Positions 24,252 to 33,335 of a stretch of DNA of 64,000 bases are shown here, in pieces. Location of the stretch: assembly GCF_000313565.1 (NCBI RefSeq), contig NZ_HE578930.1, positions 62,001 to 126,000 of the forward strand, in the 5' to 3' direction. Below the pieces are notes generated by a model. The model did no database searches. It was given only the letters and a program-made list of their open reading frames with translations, and had not been told where the DNA came from. A program made the translations under genes and the position numbers. This DNA is from Dielma fastidiosa (GTDB lineage Bacteria; Bacillota_I; Bacilli_A; Erysipelotrichales; Erysipelotrichaceae). Numbering within the stretch: position 1 is the first letter of the stretch; each line of letters opens with the position of its first letter.

Positions 24252-24974
24252 ATGAAACATATTAAAATTGCCGCCGGTATGGCCGGCAGCTTCGATTATG
24301 GAAATGTATGCTTAAATATGAAAGAAGCATTAGACGCAGGCGCTGATATTTGTCATTCAGATGCGGCTGATATGCTTGATTTAAGAAATTTGCAGCTCGT
24401 GGGCGGACACTTAATTATTAAGGCCGTCCGCAGTATTACTGATAAAGAAATAGAATGTCACTTATATGCCCAAGAATGCGATCGCTTATTTATTGAAAAA
24501 ATCGCGGCAGCCGGTGCTACAATGCTGATCCTGCCGGTAGAGAATTTTATTGGTGCGCCTTTGGCTTACATTATTAATTGGTGTCATGAATTTAATATGA
24601 AAATCGGTCTGACGATTGGCTGTTATACACCCTTATGCTTTGTTGATGAAGCTATTTATGATATTGACCGCCTGCATATTGTGATTCATGGTGCCGGTCA
24701 GCCGCCAGCGGGTGAAAAGACTTGGGCATGGCGGCGCAGTGCGTTAAATCTTGTGAAGAATGCACGCAAAATGATTGATGAATGCAATCCTGCCTGTGAA
24801 TTAGCCGTTGACGGCGGTATCCGTGTCAATAATCTGGCGCCGATTGTAGAATGTAATCCAGATGTATTGATTTTCTCAACCGCGTTATATCAAGACCCTG
24901 ACGGTATTGCTGCCGCTGTTAAAAAGGTGCGCAAGGCCATCGATGAAGCGGCCTGCCAGTTTAACCTTGAATAG
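24252..24974 (+). CDS. Ribulose-phosphate 3-epimerase family protein (copy 2)
   Basis: A 240-residue paralog of the protein at 21584, with the same length and no gaps apparent; long runs are identical (HLIIKAVRSITDKEIECHL; HIVIHGAG). All metal-ligand positions are kept (CHSDAADM, CHLYA, LAVDGGI). Small differences include A-to-S in the first motif. Two retained copies in one operon suggest sub-function (for example two epimerisation steps or a heteromer) or a recent duplication. Its end overlaps the start of the HAD gene by 32 bases. Confidence 0.75.
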   Translation: MKHIKIAAGMAGSFDYGNVCLNMKEALDAGADICHSDAADMLDLRNLQLVGGHLIIKAVRSITDKEIECHLYAQECDRLFIEKIAAAGATMLILPVENFIGAPLAYIINWCHEFNMKIGLTIGCYTPLCFVDEAIYDIDRLHIVIHGAGQPPAGEKTWAWRRSALNLVKNARKMIDECNPACELAVDGGIRVNNLAPIVECNPDVLIFSTALYQDPDGIAAAVKKVRKAIDEAACQFNLE

Positions 24975-25743
24975 ACCGCGAGCTTTGTTTCTTGATATCG
25001 ACGGCACACTTTACAACAAACAGAGTCACAGTATTTCTGATCTTACGATGTACGCAATTCATGAGCTAAAAAACAATGGTGTACAGATTATTTTGAATAC
25101 AGCCCGTTCAGTTCAGGAAGCAGCCTGTCTGCCCGCTTCTCTGATTGCGTCAGCAAATGGCCTGCTGCTTTTGTCTGGTTCAATTATCGATTTATGCGGA
25201 AAAAGGCAAATTACATTAATTGAACCATCAGCATTAAAGCAATTACTCGCTTATATTAATGAAAAACAATTAAGCTATCGCTTTGTTGACGCGGATGAAC
25301 ACGATTATTTGACTCATGATGATGAAACGATTAAACGGGGCTTTATTCGCAATTATAACTGGGTACCCGATATCAAGGCTTATGAGCAGGAAGCCTTGAT
25401 TCAGCTGTTAGTCTTTCTGGATGATCCAAAGCAAGGCAATGAGCTGAATGAAATAGCCCCTGATTTATCATATGTAAAGCTGCCAAAGGTTTGTGAGATC
25501 ACCCCAAAAGGCTGTGATAAAGGGGCGGCACTGCGCAAGGCCTGTGAATTATTAGAAATCGATTTATCCCAGGCTGCCGCGGTGGGTGACGGCGCTAGTG
25601 ACATTCCCATGTTTGAAGCCGTATACGGTATCGCGATGGGTAACAGTGAGGACAGTGTAAAAGCTAAAGCTGATTTCATCGCTGAATCGATCACTGATGA
25701 TGGCTTCTATAAGGCGGTTAAACGTTTGAATTGGATTGAATAA
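24943..25743 (+). CDS. HAD-superfamily (Cof-type) phosphatase
   Basis: A 266-residue hydrolase with motif I FLDIDGTLYN (nucleophile Asp) and the C-terminal Cof signature CDKGAALRKACELLEI followed by AAVGDGASDIPMFE. It would dephosphorylate a sugar phosphate, in keeping with the PTS and epimerases upstream. The start is uncertain: ATG at 24943 has AAGG six bases upstream and overlaps the previous gene; TTG at 24967 is the other option. A hairpin closes the operon. Confidence 0.85.
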   Translation: MKRPASLTLNRPRALFLDIDGTLYNKQSHSISDLTMYAIHELKNNGVQIILNTARSVQEAACLPASLIASANGLLLLSGSIIDLCGKRQITLIEPSALKQLLAYINEKQLSYRFVDADEHDYLTHDDETIKRGFIRNYNWVPDIKAYEQEALIQLLVFLDDPKQGNELNEIAPDLSYVKLPKVCEITPKGCDKGAALRKACELLEIDLSQAAAVGDGASDIPMFEAVYGIAMGNSEDSVKAKADFIAESITDDGFYKAVKRLNWIE

Positions 25744-25765
25744 AGCTGTCTCATTGAGACAGCTT
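25743..25765 (+). terminator. Hairpin after the HAD gene
   Basis: A 10-bp stem AAGCTGTCTC / GAGACAGCTT with a three-base loop. The T run after it is poor, so termination may be partial and the dehydrogenase gene downstream may be partly co-transcribed. Confidence 0.6.
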
Positions 25766-25790
25766 CTTACTTAAAAATGGAGGTTATACA

Positions 25791-26927
25791 ATGAAATTTA
25801 CACATAATCAACCAACCAAAATTCATTTTGGTGTCGATGAATTCGAAAAACTAGGTGAATTAGCTGGACAATATGGAAAACGCTGTTTGCTGGTAATGCA
25901 GACAGATAATCCAACTTTTGAAAAGCTGGCAAACAATACACAGGAACAATTAAAAAAACAAGGCTTTACCGTACAGATCTTTGATCAAGTTCGGCCCAAT
26001 CCTACGGAAATGGATATTTTAAAAGGCATCCAACTTGCCCATGAATTTAATCCTGACTGCATAGCCGCGATAGGCGGCGGCAGTGTAATTGACAGCGCTA
26101 AAGTAATAGCTTATTACGCAATAGATGGCAATGCTGACTGGCAAGCCTTTTACGATTCAAACTATAAGTTTAAGAGTCAGCCATCATTCAAATCTAATGT
26201 TGTACCTTTAATCACAATACCTACTACCGCCGGAACAGGCTCCAACGTAACCCAGGCAGCCGTTATTAGTGATATGAACAATAAGAAAACAACGGTATTC
26301 CGTCAGGAATTCTTTGCGAAAGAAACGATTATTGATCCTAAGCTTACGCTAAGCCTGCCAGCTTCACTGACCGCTTCCACAGGCTTTGATGCCTTCTGTC
26401 ACCTCGCTGAATCATATTATAACGGACAGTTTTCACCGCTGTGTGAACAAATGGCATTAACTGGACTGAAAATTATCGGTGAAGTTCTGCCTAAATTAAT
26501 GAGTGAAAACAAGATTGAATATCGTGAACAAATGGCTTTAGCGGATCTATATGCCGGTATCTGTCTGTCTAACGGCGGCGGCAACGCTCCGCATTTCTAT
26601 GGTGAAATTATTTCTTCCCGAGCTTACAAGGTAAATCATGGCTGTTCACTGGCTATTACTTTCCCGCATTTCGCAAAAATTGCTTATAACGAACGGATGA
26701 AAACAATCATTGATTGTGTGAAACCCAGCGGTTTCGCAAATGAAAACGGCGAAGATGCTTATGAAATCATGATTCAATTTCTCGCGTCAATCAAACTGCC
26801 TACCTCATTAAAAGATTATTCGCTGGATGCGGAAGCATTAGAAAATATTCGCCATGATTACGAAAATCAAACACGCTTTGAAATGAATGAAAGAGAGCAG
26901 CGATTGATAGCGTCAATCTTGAACTGA
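25791..26927 (+). CDS. Iron-containing alcohol dehydrogenase
   Basis: A 378-residue NAD(P)-dependent dehydrogenase of the Fe-ADH family. It has AIGGGSVIDSAKVIAYY (about residues 85-101), the ITIPTTAGTGSNVTQAAVI loop, and the metal site STGFDAFCHLAESY with Asp and His, then KVNHGCSLAITFPHFAK with further His ligands. The fold type is closest to butanol- or lactaldehyde-type dehydrogenases; the substrate is unknown. TGGAGGTTATACA precedes the ATG. The YitT-like gene follows with one base between. Confidence 0.9.
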   Translation: MKFTHNQPTKIHFGVDEFEKLGELAGQYGKRCLLVMQTDNPTFEKLANNTQEQLKKQGFTVQIFDQVRPNPTEMDILKGIQLAHEFNPDCIAAIGGGSVIDSAKVIAYYAIDGNADWQAFYDSNYKFKSQPSFKSNVVPLITIPTTAGTGSNVTQAAVISDMNNKKTTVFRQEFFAKETIIDPKLTLSLPASLTASTGFDAFCHLAESYYNGQFSPLCEQMALTGLKIIGEVLPKLMSENKIEYREQMALADLYAGICLSNGGGNAPHFYGEIISSRAYKVNHGCSLAITFPHFAKIAYNERMKTIIDCVKPSGFANENGEDAYEIMIQFLASIKLPTSLKDYSLDAEALENIRHDYENQTRFEMNEREQRLIASILN

Positions 26928-26928
26928 T

Positions 26929-27537
26929 ATGAAACGAGTGCTTATTGAATTTATCCGCATCGCGGCCTCTTCCCTGCTGATTGCCATTGCTGTTAACATC
27001 TTTTTCTCCCAGCATTCACTGGCACCCGGCGGACTGACCGGCCTGGCGATTATTATTTCCAACTTTCTACAGCTGCCAACTTCATTAGTTACGCTTTCGA
27101 TTACCGGACCGCTTTTAATCTGTTCCGCGATCTTCTTAGGCCGCGGATTTGGAATTAAAGTATTATTTGCTGCCTTAATGTCCCCCTTTTTAATCAGTCA
27201 GGTACCGCATCTAAGTATCCCTTATATTACGGATAACATTTATGTATGTGCGGTATTAGGGGCATGCTGTGTCGGTACAGCCATCGGCAACTGCCTTCAA
27301 GTAGGAGCCGCAACCGGCGGCACCGATACATTGAGTCTATTGATTCAAAAGGTACTGAAAGGTGTGCCTTTAAGAGTGATTATGTTCTGTATTGACGGCT
27401 CAATCATTCTATTCAGCGGCTTGCTCACAAAGAACCTGATGACTTCAATCTTATCAGGCGGTTCATTGCTGATCATTATTACGATTGTTTCATTTATGAC
27501 TAAAAATACTTCTGAAGGAGGAATTACTAATGGATAA
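26929..27537 (+). CDS. YitT-family membrane protein, short form
   Basis: A 202-residue membrane protein with five to six helices. It carries LAPGGLTGLAIIISN near residue 30 and QVGAATGGTDTLSLLIQK near residue 124, the paired YitT/DUF161 motifs. Typical YitT proteins (about 280 residues) have an extra cytosolic DUF2179 domain, absent here. The function of the family is not settled. It is embedded between the dehydrogenase and a UPF0303 gene with one-base and eight-base contacts, so it shares their transcript. Confidence 0.8.
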   Translation: MKRVLIEFIRIAASSLLIAIAVNIFFSQHSLAPGGLTGLAIIISNFLQLPTSLVTLSITGPLLICSAIFLGRGFGIKVLFAALMSPFLISQVPHLSIPYITDNIYVCAVLGACCVGTAIGNCLQVGAATGGTDTLSLLIQKVLKGVPLRVIMFCIDGSIILFSGLLTKNLMTSILSGGSLLIIITIVSFMTKNTSEGGITNG

Positions 27538-27985
27538 GAGCTGTTTAAATGAAGAGAATGCAGTTTTTGACTGCTTTACAGCTGACATGGCTTTTGCGCT
27601 GGGTACTTTTTTCTATAAGTATGCGAAAGCACATCAAATTGATCTATGTGCTGATATTTATGCCAACGGCAGAACGCTCTTTCATTTCAGCACTGATCAT
27701 TGTACTGCTGATAAGGATAATTGGCTGCGCCGTAAGCGGAATACGGTCTTACACTTCGCGCATTCAACCCAATTCATGTATACTAAATGTAAGGGAGATG
27801 AGAATCTGCTGGCCAGTAAATATGGGTGTTCGCTGCAGGATATGACCTTAACTCCTGGTGCTTTCCCCATCCTTGTGAAAAAGGTAGGCTGCATCGGCGC
27901 TGTCGCTGTTTCCGGTTTGAAGCCTGAGGAAGATCATCAGCTGATTTTAAAAGGTTTAGAAACACTTTTAGGAGGTAATGATTGA
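27530..27985 (+). CDS. UPF0303 / heme-degrading-domain family protein
   Basis: A 151-residue protein of the GlcG/HbpS-like fold. It contains AFALGTFFYKYAK, then DNWLRRKRNTVLHFAHSTQFM and TPGAFPILVKKVGCIGAVAVSGL, a close fit to UPF0303 (WxxRKxNTVxxFxxSS...GGFPIxVxGxxIGxIxVSGL). Biochemical function unknown in bacteria. It overlaps the preceding YitT-like gene by eight bases and the next gene by one base, so all three are probably coupled. Confidence 0.85.
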   Translation: MDKSCLNEENAVFDCFTADMAFALGTFFYKYAKAHQIDLCADIYANGRTLFHFSTDHCTADKDNWLRRKRNTVLHFAHSTQFMYTKCKGDENLLASKYGCSLQDMTLTPGAFPILVKKVGCIGAVAVSGLKPEEDHQLILKGLETLLGGND

Positions 27986-28965
27986 TGAAAATTTTATCTA
28001 TTAATGCAAGTGATCGTGATATTAAATATCTGACAAAGCTGAATGATCAGGAATTTCATTTCGATTTAACTATTCTTCATGAAGACTTGAATGAAGAAAA
28101 TGCGGGGCTACTTACTGATGTTTTTGCCATCATTACCAACAATTTAGGGGTACGCCCATGCGGACATGAATTCTTTTCCTTGATGCAGCAATATAACGTG
28201 CATTATCTGATCACTAAATCAACCGGTTATGATCACATTCAGATAGATTTAGCTAAACAATACGGTGTTCATGTCGCAAATGTACGAGCCTATTCACCCA
28301 ACGCTATCAGTGAATTAACCGTAGCCTTAGCCTTGGCAATGAATCGAAATTTATTTGAAATTGCTGATCTAGGCAAAGGCGGCTATTTTCCTAAACGGCC
28401 AACCTTATTTACAGAGATCCGTGACAGTGTAGTCGGAGTTATCGGCACCGGTGCAATTGGTGCTGAAACTGCCAAAGCCTTTATGGGCTTAGGTGCTGAT
28501 GTAATTGTTTATGACAAATATCCAAGAGCTGATCTGAATAATGTTTCATTAGATGTGGTCATTGCCCGCAGTGATATTTTATGCCTGCATCTGCCCTATT
28601 TTCCGGATCAAAACTATCACTTTATCAATGCCGAGCGTTTAAAGCAAATGAAAAAGGGCAGTATTTTAATCAATACCGCCCGCGGTGAATTAGCTGACAT
28701 TGACGCGATTGCCGACGCGATTGAAAGCGGCCAGCTTGGCGGTTATGCCTGCGATGTAATCGAGAACGAAAAAAACCTTTTTGGTAAACAAGCCGCTGAA
28801 ATTGATGATCCAAGAATCAAGCGTCTAATCGCCTTGTTTCCAAAAGTAATCATAACCCCGCATATTGCTGGTTTAACGGTACATGCTAAAGAAGCACTGG
28901 CCCGTACAGCCTTGCAGAACTGCCTTGATTTTCAAGCCGGTGAATGCAAAAATCAAATTATATAA
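27985..28965 (+). CDS. D-isomer 2-hydroxyacid dehydrogenase (D-lactate dehydrogenase-like)
   Basis: A 326-residue NAD-dependent dehydrogenase. It has the substrate-binding segment STGYDHIQIDLA (about residue 75), the Rossmann loop GVIGTGAIGAETA (about 149), the catalytic arginine in NTARGELAD (about 231), the glutamate in DVIENE and the histidine in ITPHIAGLT (about 293). These match LdhA/VanH-type enzymes, which reduce pyruvate or related oxoacids. The ATG at 27985 follows GGAGG by nine bases and overlaps the upstream TGA. It is the last gene of the operon and is followed by a terminator. Confidence 0.9.
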   Translation: MKILSINASDRDIKYLTKLNDQEFHFDLTILHEDLNEENAGLLTDVFAIITNNLGVRPCGHEFFSLMQQYNVHYLITKSTGYDHIQIDLAKQYGVHVANVRAYSPNAISELTVALALAMNRNLFEIADLGKGGYFPKRPTLFTEIRDSVVGVIGTGAIGAETAKAFMGLGADVIVYDKYPRADLNNVSLDVVIARSDILCLHLPYFPDQNYHFINAERLKQMKKGSILINTARGELADIDAIADAIESGQLGGYACDVIENEKNLFGKQAAEIDDPRIKRLIALFPKVIITPHIAGLTVHAKEALARTALQNCLDFQAGECKNQII

Positions 28966-28967
28966 TC

Positions 28968-28995
28968 AAAGCCCATCAAACGACGGGCTTTTTTA
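28968..28995 (+). terminator. Terminator after the hydroxyacid dehydrogenase
   Basis: Stem AAAGCCC / GGGCTTT followed by TTTT. Confidence 0.8.
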
Positions 28996-28999
28996 ATGG

Positions 29000-29326
29000 T
29001 TAAAACCAAAAATAAACAACTACGCAATTGACCAGCAACGGCCAAATCAGATACAGACATTGTTTGCCTGTCAGCTTCAGCTTTTTGCTTTGTTCCTTAT
29101 TTTTAACTTCATCAAGAGCCTTTGCTTCCATTTTATCGCTTAGCTCATCCTGAAATTTATTTAATTTATATTTAGGCCGCTGACTGTCACTGCGTAAAGT
29201 CACAAGCAGCAGAACCAAAACACCGCCAAGCCAAAACATACTTAAATCAATCTTAGTGACATAAGCAAAAACATTCAGTCCTAAAATAACCGCAACATAG
29301 ATCAGATAGCCCAGACGTTTGTTCAT
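29000..29326 (-). CDS. Small membrane protein of unknown function
   Basis: A 108-residue protein with two N-terminal membrane helices (about 5-24 and 28-42), a charged middle (FQDELSDKMEAKALDEVKNKEQSKK) and one C-terminal helix (about 85-107). GGAGGG lies five bases before the ATG at 29326, which decides the start over one at 29350. It is the last gene of the minus-strand ABC-2 operon. I do not recognise the family. Confidence 0.7.
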   Translation of the reverse strand: MNKRLGYLIYVAVILGLNVFAYVTKIDLSMFWLGGVLVLLLVTLRSDSQRPKYKLNKFQDELSDKMEAKALDEVKNKEQSKKLKLTGKQCLYLIWPLLVNCVVVYFWF

Positions 29327-29367
29327 AATATCCCTCCAGCTATCTATCATTCTATCATGTTTAGCCT

Positions 29368-29829
29368 TTATTTTACCAGATTCTTTAAACTAAACTTTTC
29401 ATATAACAAAGTCGCAGCCAGCATAACAGTCATGAAAAGAACTGAAGGTGTCACATTGACACGGGCGATAATATTTAATTCAATCAATGCGATCAATACC
29501 AAAAGCTCACACCGCAGGGTCATCAAACCATAAAGAATACGCTCCTTTTTATAGTAGCGGGTCAAGGAATCCATAGGATAAGCTTCCAGCCGCCGGTCAA
29601 TGTATTTACTGGCTTTCAGCCATTGCGTAAAACCATATATCAAAAGCGTAACAGCTAGGAAAAATAACAGCAAGTAGCGGCTGCCGCTTAAAATTGTATG
29701 TCCCCGCTGATCTTTTAATAAAGCGACGGTATCCGGCATCGACTGCCAGCCAGTAAGCAGCATCAATATCAATAGACTAAGCAGAATCAAACTTACTAAT
29801 TCCAGTGTTTTCATTCCTTTTCGATTCAT
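29368..29829 (-). CDS. Four-helix membrane protein of unknown function
   Basis: A 153-residue protein with helices at about 8-26, 50-68, 104-122 and 127-143. It has a loop WQSMPDTVALLKDQRGHTIL between the first two that faintly recalls DUF1648-type proteins. The start overlaps the stop of the ABC permease gene by four bases (ATGA). It is therefore probably an accessory part of the exporter or a regulator of it. No clear family. Confidence 0.65.
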   Translation of the reverse strand: MNRKGMKTLELVSLILLSLLILMLLTGWQSMPDTVALLKDQRGHTILSGSRYLLLFFLAVTLLIYGFTQWLKASKYIDRRLEAYPMDSLTRYYKKERILYGLMTLRCELLVLIALIELNIIARVNVTPSVLFMTVMLAATLLYEKFSLKNLVK

Positions 29830-31103
29830 GATTTCTCCTTTCCGGGATGATCAAGGATCCCTTTAATAACACCCAGCGCCCCCTTGCTTGAATAATCAAG
29901 AACACCGCGCTGATACACAGCACTGCCCTTTTTCACAACGAAGAATATGGCACTAAACGATATCATATAAGACAGCATTAACTCAAACATTGATACATTT
30001 TGAATCAGCAGCCGGCAGGGCATAAATAACATTGAGAAAAAAGGCAGGAAGGATAAAATAAAGCCAATGCCTTCACTCATCTGATAAGGAGTATTCACCG
30101 ATAAAGCAAAATAATACACACCCATCAGAATCAGATAAAAGGGCGCCTGAATGTTGCCGGCTTCTTCTACATTGGCTATAAAGCTGGACAGAATCACTAA
30201 AATCATTTGAATAAACAAAATCCCTGTATATAAGAAAGCCAGAATAAAGAGCAGCTTTAAAATGAAAGAGGGCTCTAAATGAATCTGTCCCAACAATTCC
30301 GCAAAGGTTTTACAGCCGTTATTCAAAAGACCCGCCTTTTCAATGAACAGCAGCAGCTGATTCCCCTGATCGAAACTATTGCGGATGATAAACCAAAGCA
30401 GCAGATATCCGCATACCAACAGCATCTGGATAAAAATCGCCAGCCAGCCAACAACCATCTTCGATAAAAAATGCGCTTTGGCACTGACTGATGTAAGAAT
30501 CAGCTCTAATGTTTTCGTCGATTTTTCATAGATAACTTCATTCGCAACCGTTGTGGAAAAGCTCAGCATTGTGAAATAAATTGAAGTAATAACCATAAAA
30601 ATCAAGTTCTGACGGTCTTCTGAAACTTCAATCCCCTCATTCTGCACTTGATTCTCAATCAGAATCGGTGACATAATACTCTCAAATTCTTCACTGCTTG
30701 TAACTAAAGACAATAAGGCCAGCGTCTGATGCGTCTGTGAAAGCAATGCTGACAGTGAATGAACCAGCAGACTGTCAGCCTTATAAAGTGTATGCAGGAT
30801 GTATCCCTGCTGATACTCCAGCACCATCGCCCGGTTATCTTCTGTGATCAAGTGCTTAGGATCTTCCTCACTGACAATAAATTTCAAACCGCTCTGTTCA
30901 CTTTCAAACAAGCTGTCAACAATCCGCTCATCAAGATTGCATAAATAGATCACTCGTTCCTCAAAAAGCTGAGGATTAATCAAATCAACCAGCTTATCAG
31001 CGAAAAAGGCGGCACCCAATACCAGACAAAGCATCACATTCAATAAGATCGTTGCCGTATTCACAAACCGGCGTTTCAATGAGAATTTAACCAGCTCGCC
31101 CAT
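29826..31103 (-). CDS. ABC-2 type exporter permease (NatB-like)
   Basis: A 425-residue permease. One N-terminal helix (about 18-40) is followed by a large extracytoplasmic domain (about 45-165) and then five to six helices (about 170-410), the NatB/ABC2_membrane_3 plan. The text VANEVIYEKSTKTLELILTSVS is the diagnostic cytosolic coupling segment (E-KSTKT-E-ILTSV). It pairs with the ATPase encoded just upstream, whose stop it overlaps. NatAB-type transporters export sodium or drugs; the substrate is not known here. Confidence 0.9.
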   Translation of the reverse strand: MGELVKFSLKRRFVNTATILLNVMLCLVLGAAFFADKLVDLINPQLFEERVIYLCNLDERIVDSLFESEQSGLKFIVSEEDPKHLITEDNRAMVLEYQQGYILHTLYKADSLLVHSLSALLSQTHQTLALLSLVTSSEEFESIMSPILIENQVQNEGIEVSEDRQNLIFMVITSIYFTMLSFSTTVANEVIYEKSTKTLELILTSVSAKAHFLSKMVVGWLAIFIQMLLVCGYLLLWFIIRNSFDQGNQLLLFIEKAGLLNNGCKTFAELLGQIHLEPSFILKLLFILAFLYTGILFIQMILVILSSFIANVEEAGNIQAPFYLILMGVYYFALSVNTPYQMSEGIGFILSFLPFFSMLFMPCRLLIQNVSMFELMLSYMISFSAIFFVVKKGSAVYQRGVLDYSSKGALGVIKGILDHPGKEKS

Positions 31104-32007
31104 CTAATGCCTCCCTGATTAAATCCTGCAAAGCCACTGTTTCACAGCGAAAATCAGTAATCTTATTACGCAGACACTTGCGTGTCAAGCGGTCTGCGGC
31201 CTGCTGGCTTTCAACTTTAAGCGTTGTCCAATTACCCTCTCTGCTGACACTGATGACACCTGCCTCATCAATAAAATCGCCTGCACAGTCATTGCACAGT
31301 GAAAAGATGCGGAATGCGCTTCGCTGTTTTAATTGCTGAAGATTGCCTTTAAATAAACAATCACCCTGTGATAAATAAACAACATCATCGCATAGATCTT
31401 CAATGTTATTGTACTGATGGGATGAGATCAGAATCGTTTTACCCTGCTGCTTTAATTTCAGACACAGATTTTTAAACAGAATCACATTATCCAGATCAAG
31501 TCCGTTTAACGGTTCATCAAATATCAAAATCTTCGGATCATGAATCAGCGAACAAATAACCTGTACCTTTTGCTGATTGCCCTTTGATAATTCAATGATT
31601 CGCTGTGAACGATATTGTTCAATTTTCAATTCTGCCAGCCATTGATCCAAAGCCATTTCAATTTCTAAACGCTCCATCCGTTTCAATCGAGCGAGATAGG
31701 CAATCTGATCCTTTACGCTCAAATCTCTAAGCATACTGCGCTCCTCCGGCAGATAACCAAATAATCGTTTATCCTGATGATCCAGCTCTTGTTTGCCATA
31801 ATAAATATGCCCGCTGTTTTTTTCAATCAAGCCAAGCAGCATGCGAAACGTTGTAGTCTTGCCTGAACCATTTGTACCCAAAATACCGATAATATGCCCG
31901 GCCTTGGCGGTAAAGGATAAATCGCATACACCCCTTTTCTCGCCATAAAGCTTACTGACATGATCCAAACGCAGTGTTTCAGCCTTGCTGATCTTTTTCA
32001 TTCTCAT
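31087..32007 (-). CDS. ABC exporter ATP-binding protein (NatA-like)
   Basis: A 306-residue ATPase. Walker A is GTNGSGKTT near residue 43, the signature is ELSKGNQQKVQV near 137, Walker B is ILIFDEPLNGLD near 156, and the switch is ISSHQYNNIEDLCD. A C-terminal accessory domain of about 80 residues follows, as in NatA. The start at 32007 is favoured by AGGT upstream; ATG at 32001 is also possible. It overlaps both its neighbours, so the operon is translationally linked. Confidence 0.92.
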   Translation of the reverse strand: MRMKKISKAETLRLDHVSKLYGEKRGVCDLSFTAKAGHIIGILGTNGSGKTTTFRMLLGLIEKNSGHIYYGKQELDHQDKRLFGYLPEERSMLRDLSVKDQIAYLARLKRMERLEIEMALDQWLAELKIEQYRSQRIIELSKGNQQKVQVICSLIHDPKILIFDEPLNGLDLDNVILFKNLCLKLKQQGKTILISSHQYNNIEDLCDDVVYLSQGDCLFKGNLQQLKQRSAFRIFSLCNDCAGDFIDEAGVISVSREGNWTTLKVESQQAADRLTRKCLRNKITDFRCETVALQDLIREALDGRAG

Positions 32008-32329
32008 CAATCAATACCTGTATGTGTGTCAGCTGATCTTTTAGCAGTACCAATGCCTTGCAGATGGATGAACGAGCGGCGGCATCATTAATAAATTCAA
32101 TTATCGCTGTCTTAATAATTAACTTCATTTCATCCTCCTGTTCAATCAAGCTTAAAAGGTCATTGGATGAGCCTTGGTAATTGCTGTATTTTAATAAGGT
32201 AACAAATAATTCCTCCTGCATGATTAAATAAAGCATTGCCATCATTTCCCAGCATTCATCATCATTCAATAAATCTTTAACCTCTTCTTTAATCTGATGT
32301 TTAAACTGCCAAAGCTTACTCTCCTCCAT
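31979..32329 (-). CDS. Helical protein of unknown function heading the ABC operon
   Basis: A 116-residue, acidic, all-helical soluble protein (MEESKLWQFKHQIKEEVKDL; later LLKDQLTHIQVLIDENEKDQQ). GGAGGCGTTGT precedes the ATG. It is the first gene of the five-gene operon and overlaps the ATPase start by about 29 bases. No helix-turn-helix motif is clear. Possibly a regulator or adaptor; I do not recognise the family. Confidence 0.65.
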   Translation of the reverse strand: MEESKLWQFKHQIKEEVKDLLNDDECWEMMAMLYLIMQEELFVTLLKYSNYQGSSNDLLSLIEQEDEMKLIIKTAIIEFINDAAARSSICKALVLLKDQLTHIQVLIDENEKDQQG

Positions 32330-32448
32330 ACAACGCCTCCTAGTTCTATATACGCGCTGTAAGCTCTTCTCTTTAAATTTAATTTTATTTTTTACTTTCC
32401 ATTAACCGCTATTTATGAGAAAATAGGAACAGTTTTGGGAGGATCATA

Positions 32449-33321
32449 ATGAATACACAAACAAAAGCGAAACTTTGTCTATTATCAACCGCTGTAATCT
32501 GGGGACTGGGCTTTGTCGGTGTCCAAGGTGCGCTTGATGCTGGCTGGCAGGCTTTCCCCTTGCTGTTTATGCGCGGCTTGATCGGCGGTCTGGTTTTATT
32601 TCCTTTTTCAATAAAAAATAAATGGTGGAAGAATAAAGATTTATTATTAAGCGGTGCTGTTACGGGTTTAATGTATTTTTTAGGCTTTGCGTTTCAAACT
32701 CTGGGCCAGCAAAGCTCAACAGTTGCCAATTCAGCATTTTTAACTGCTTTAAATGTAATTTTTGTTCCTTTACTGCTTTTTATCATTTTTAAACAAAAAG
32801 TTGAACGCAGGGTTTTTATCGGTTGCTGCTTTGCATTAGTAGGTACTGCCGTACTTTCTCTTACTTCTGCATTAACAATCATGCCTGGTGATTTATTACT
32901 GATTCTGGGAGCTGTTTTCTTTGCTCTTCAAATCATATTTGCTAATCGTGCAGCCCAGTTTGGTGATCCGGTTGCCATTACTGCCATCCAATTATTTATG
33001 ATGGCAATCTGTTCTATTATTTTTATGCCGATCACTGCACAGACCGAAATTCCTCATGTCGGCTGGTTCTCAGTCTTGTTTGTCGCTATCTTCAGCAGTG
33101 CATTGGCTGTTCTCCTGCAGATGAAGGGTCAGCAGCATGTACCGGCATCAACGGCTACGATTTTGCTGTCACAGGAATCAACCGTCGGCACTTTGGCTGG
33201 TGTTGTCATACTTGGCCAACCGCTGACCATCCGTATTGTCATCGGCGGCTGCCTGATGCTGACTTCGGTATTCGTCTCGGAAGGTATATTTGAAAATTTA
33301 TTCAAGAAGAAAGCGGCTTAG
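32449..33321 (+). CDS. EamA/DMT-family transporter
   Basis: A 290-residue membrane protein with ten predicted helices in two EamA repeats. It begins LCLLSTAVIWGLGFVGVQGAL and contains FMRGLIGGLVLFPF, then the second repeat with ALQIIFANRAAQFGDP and ending SQESTVGTLAGVVILGQPLT, the typical DMT text. Exporters of metabolites or drugs; the substrate cannot be inferred. GGGAGGATCATA lies before the ATG. It is monocistronic, with a terminator formed partly by its own last codons. Confidence 0.9.
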   Translation: MNTQTKAKLCLLSTAVIWGLGFVGVQGALDAGWQAFPLLFMRGLIGGLVLFPFSIKNKWWKNKDLLLSGAVTGLMYFLGFAFQTLGQQSSTVANSAFLTALNVIFVPLLLFIIFKQKVERRVFIGCCFALVGTAVLSLTSALTIMPGDLLLILGAVFFALQIIFANRAAQFGDPVAITAIQLFMMAICSIIFMPITAQTEIPHVGWFSVLFVAIFSSALAVLLQMKGQQHVPASTATILLSQESTVGTLAGVVILGQPLTIRIVIGGCLMLTSVFVSEGIFENLFKKKAA

Positions 33322-33335
33322 TTCGCTTTTTTTGC
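33309..33335 (+). terminator. Terminator of the EamA transporter gene
   Basis: AAAGCG / CGCTTT with an eight-base loop and TTTT after. The first arm is inside the coding sequence. Confidence 0.75.
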
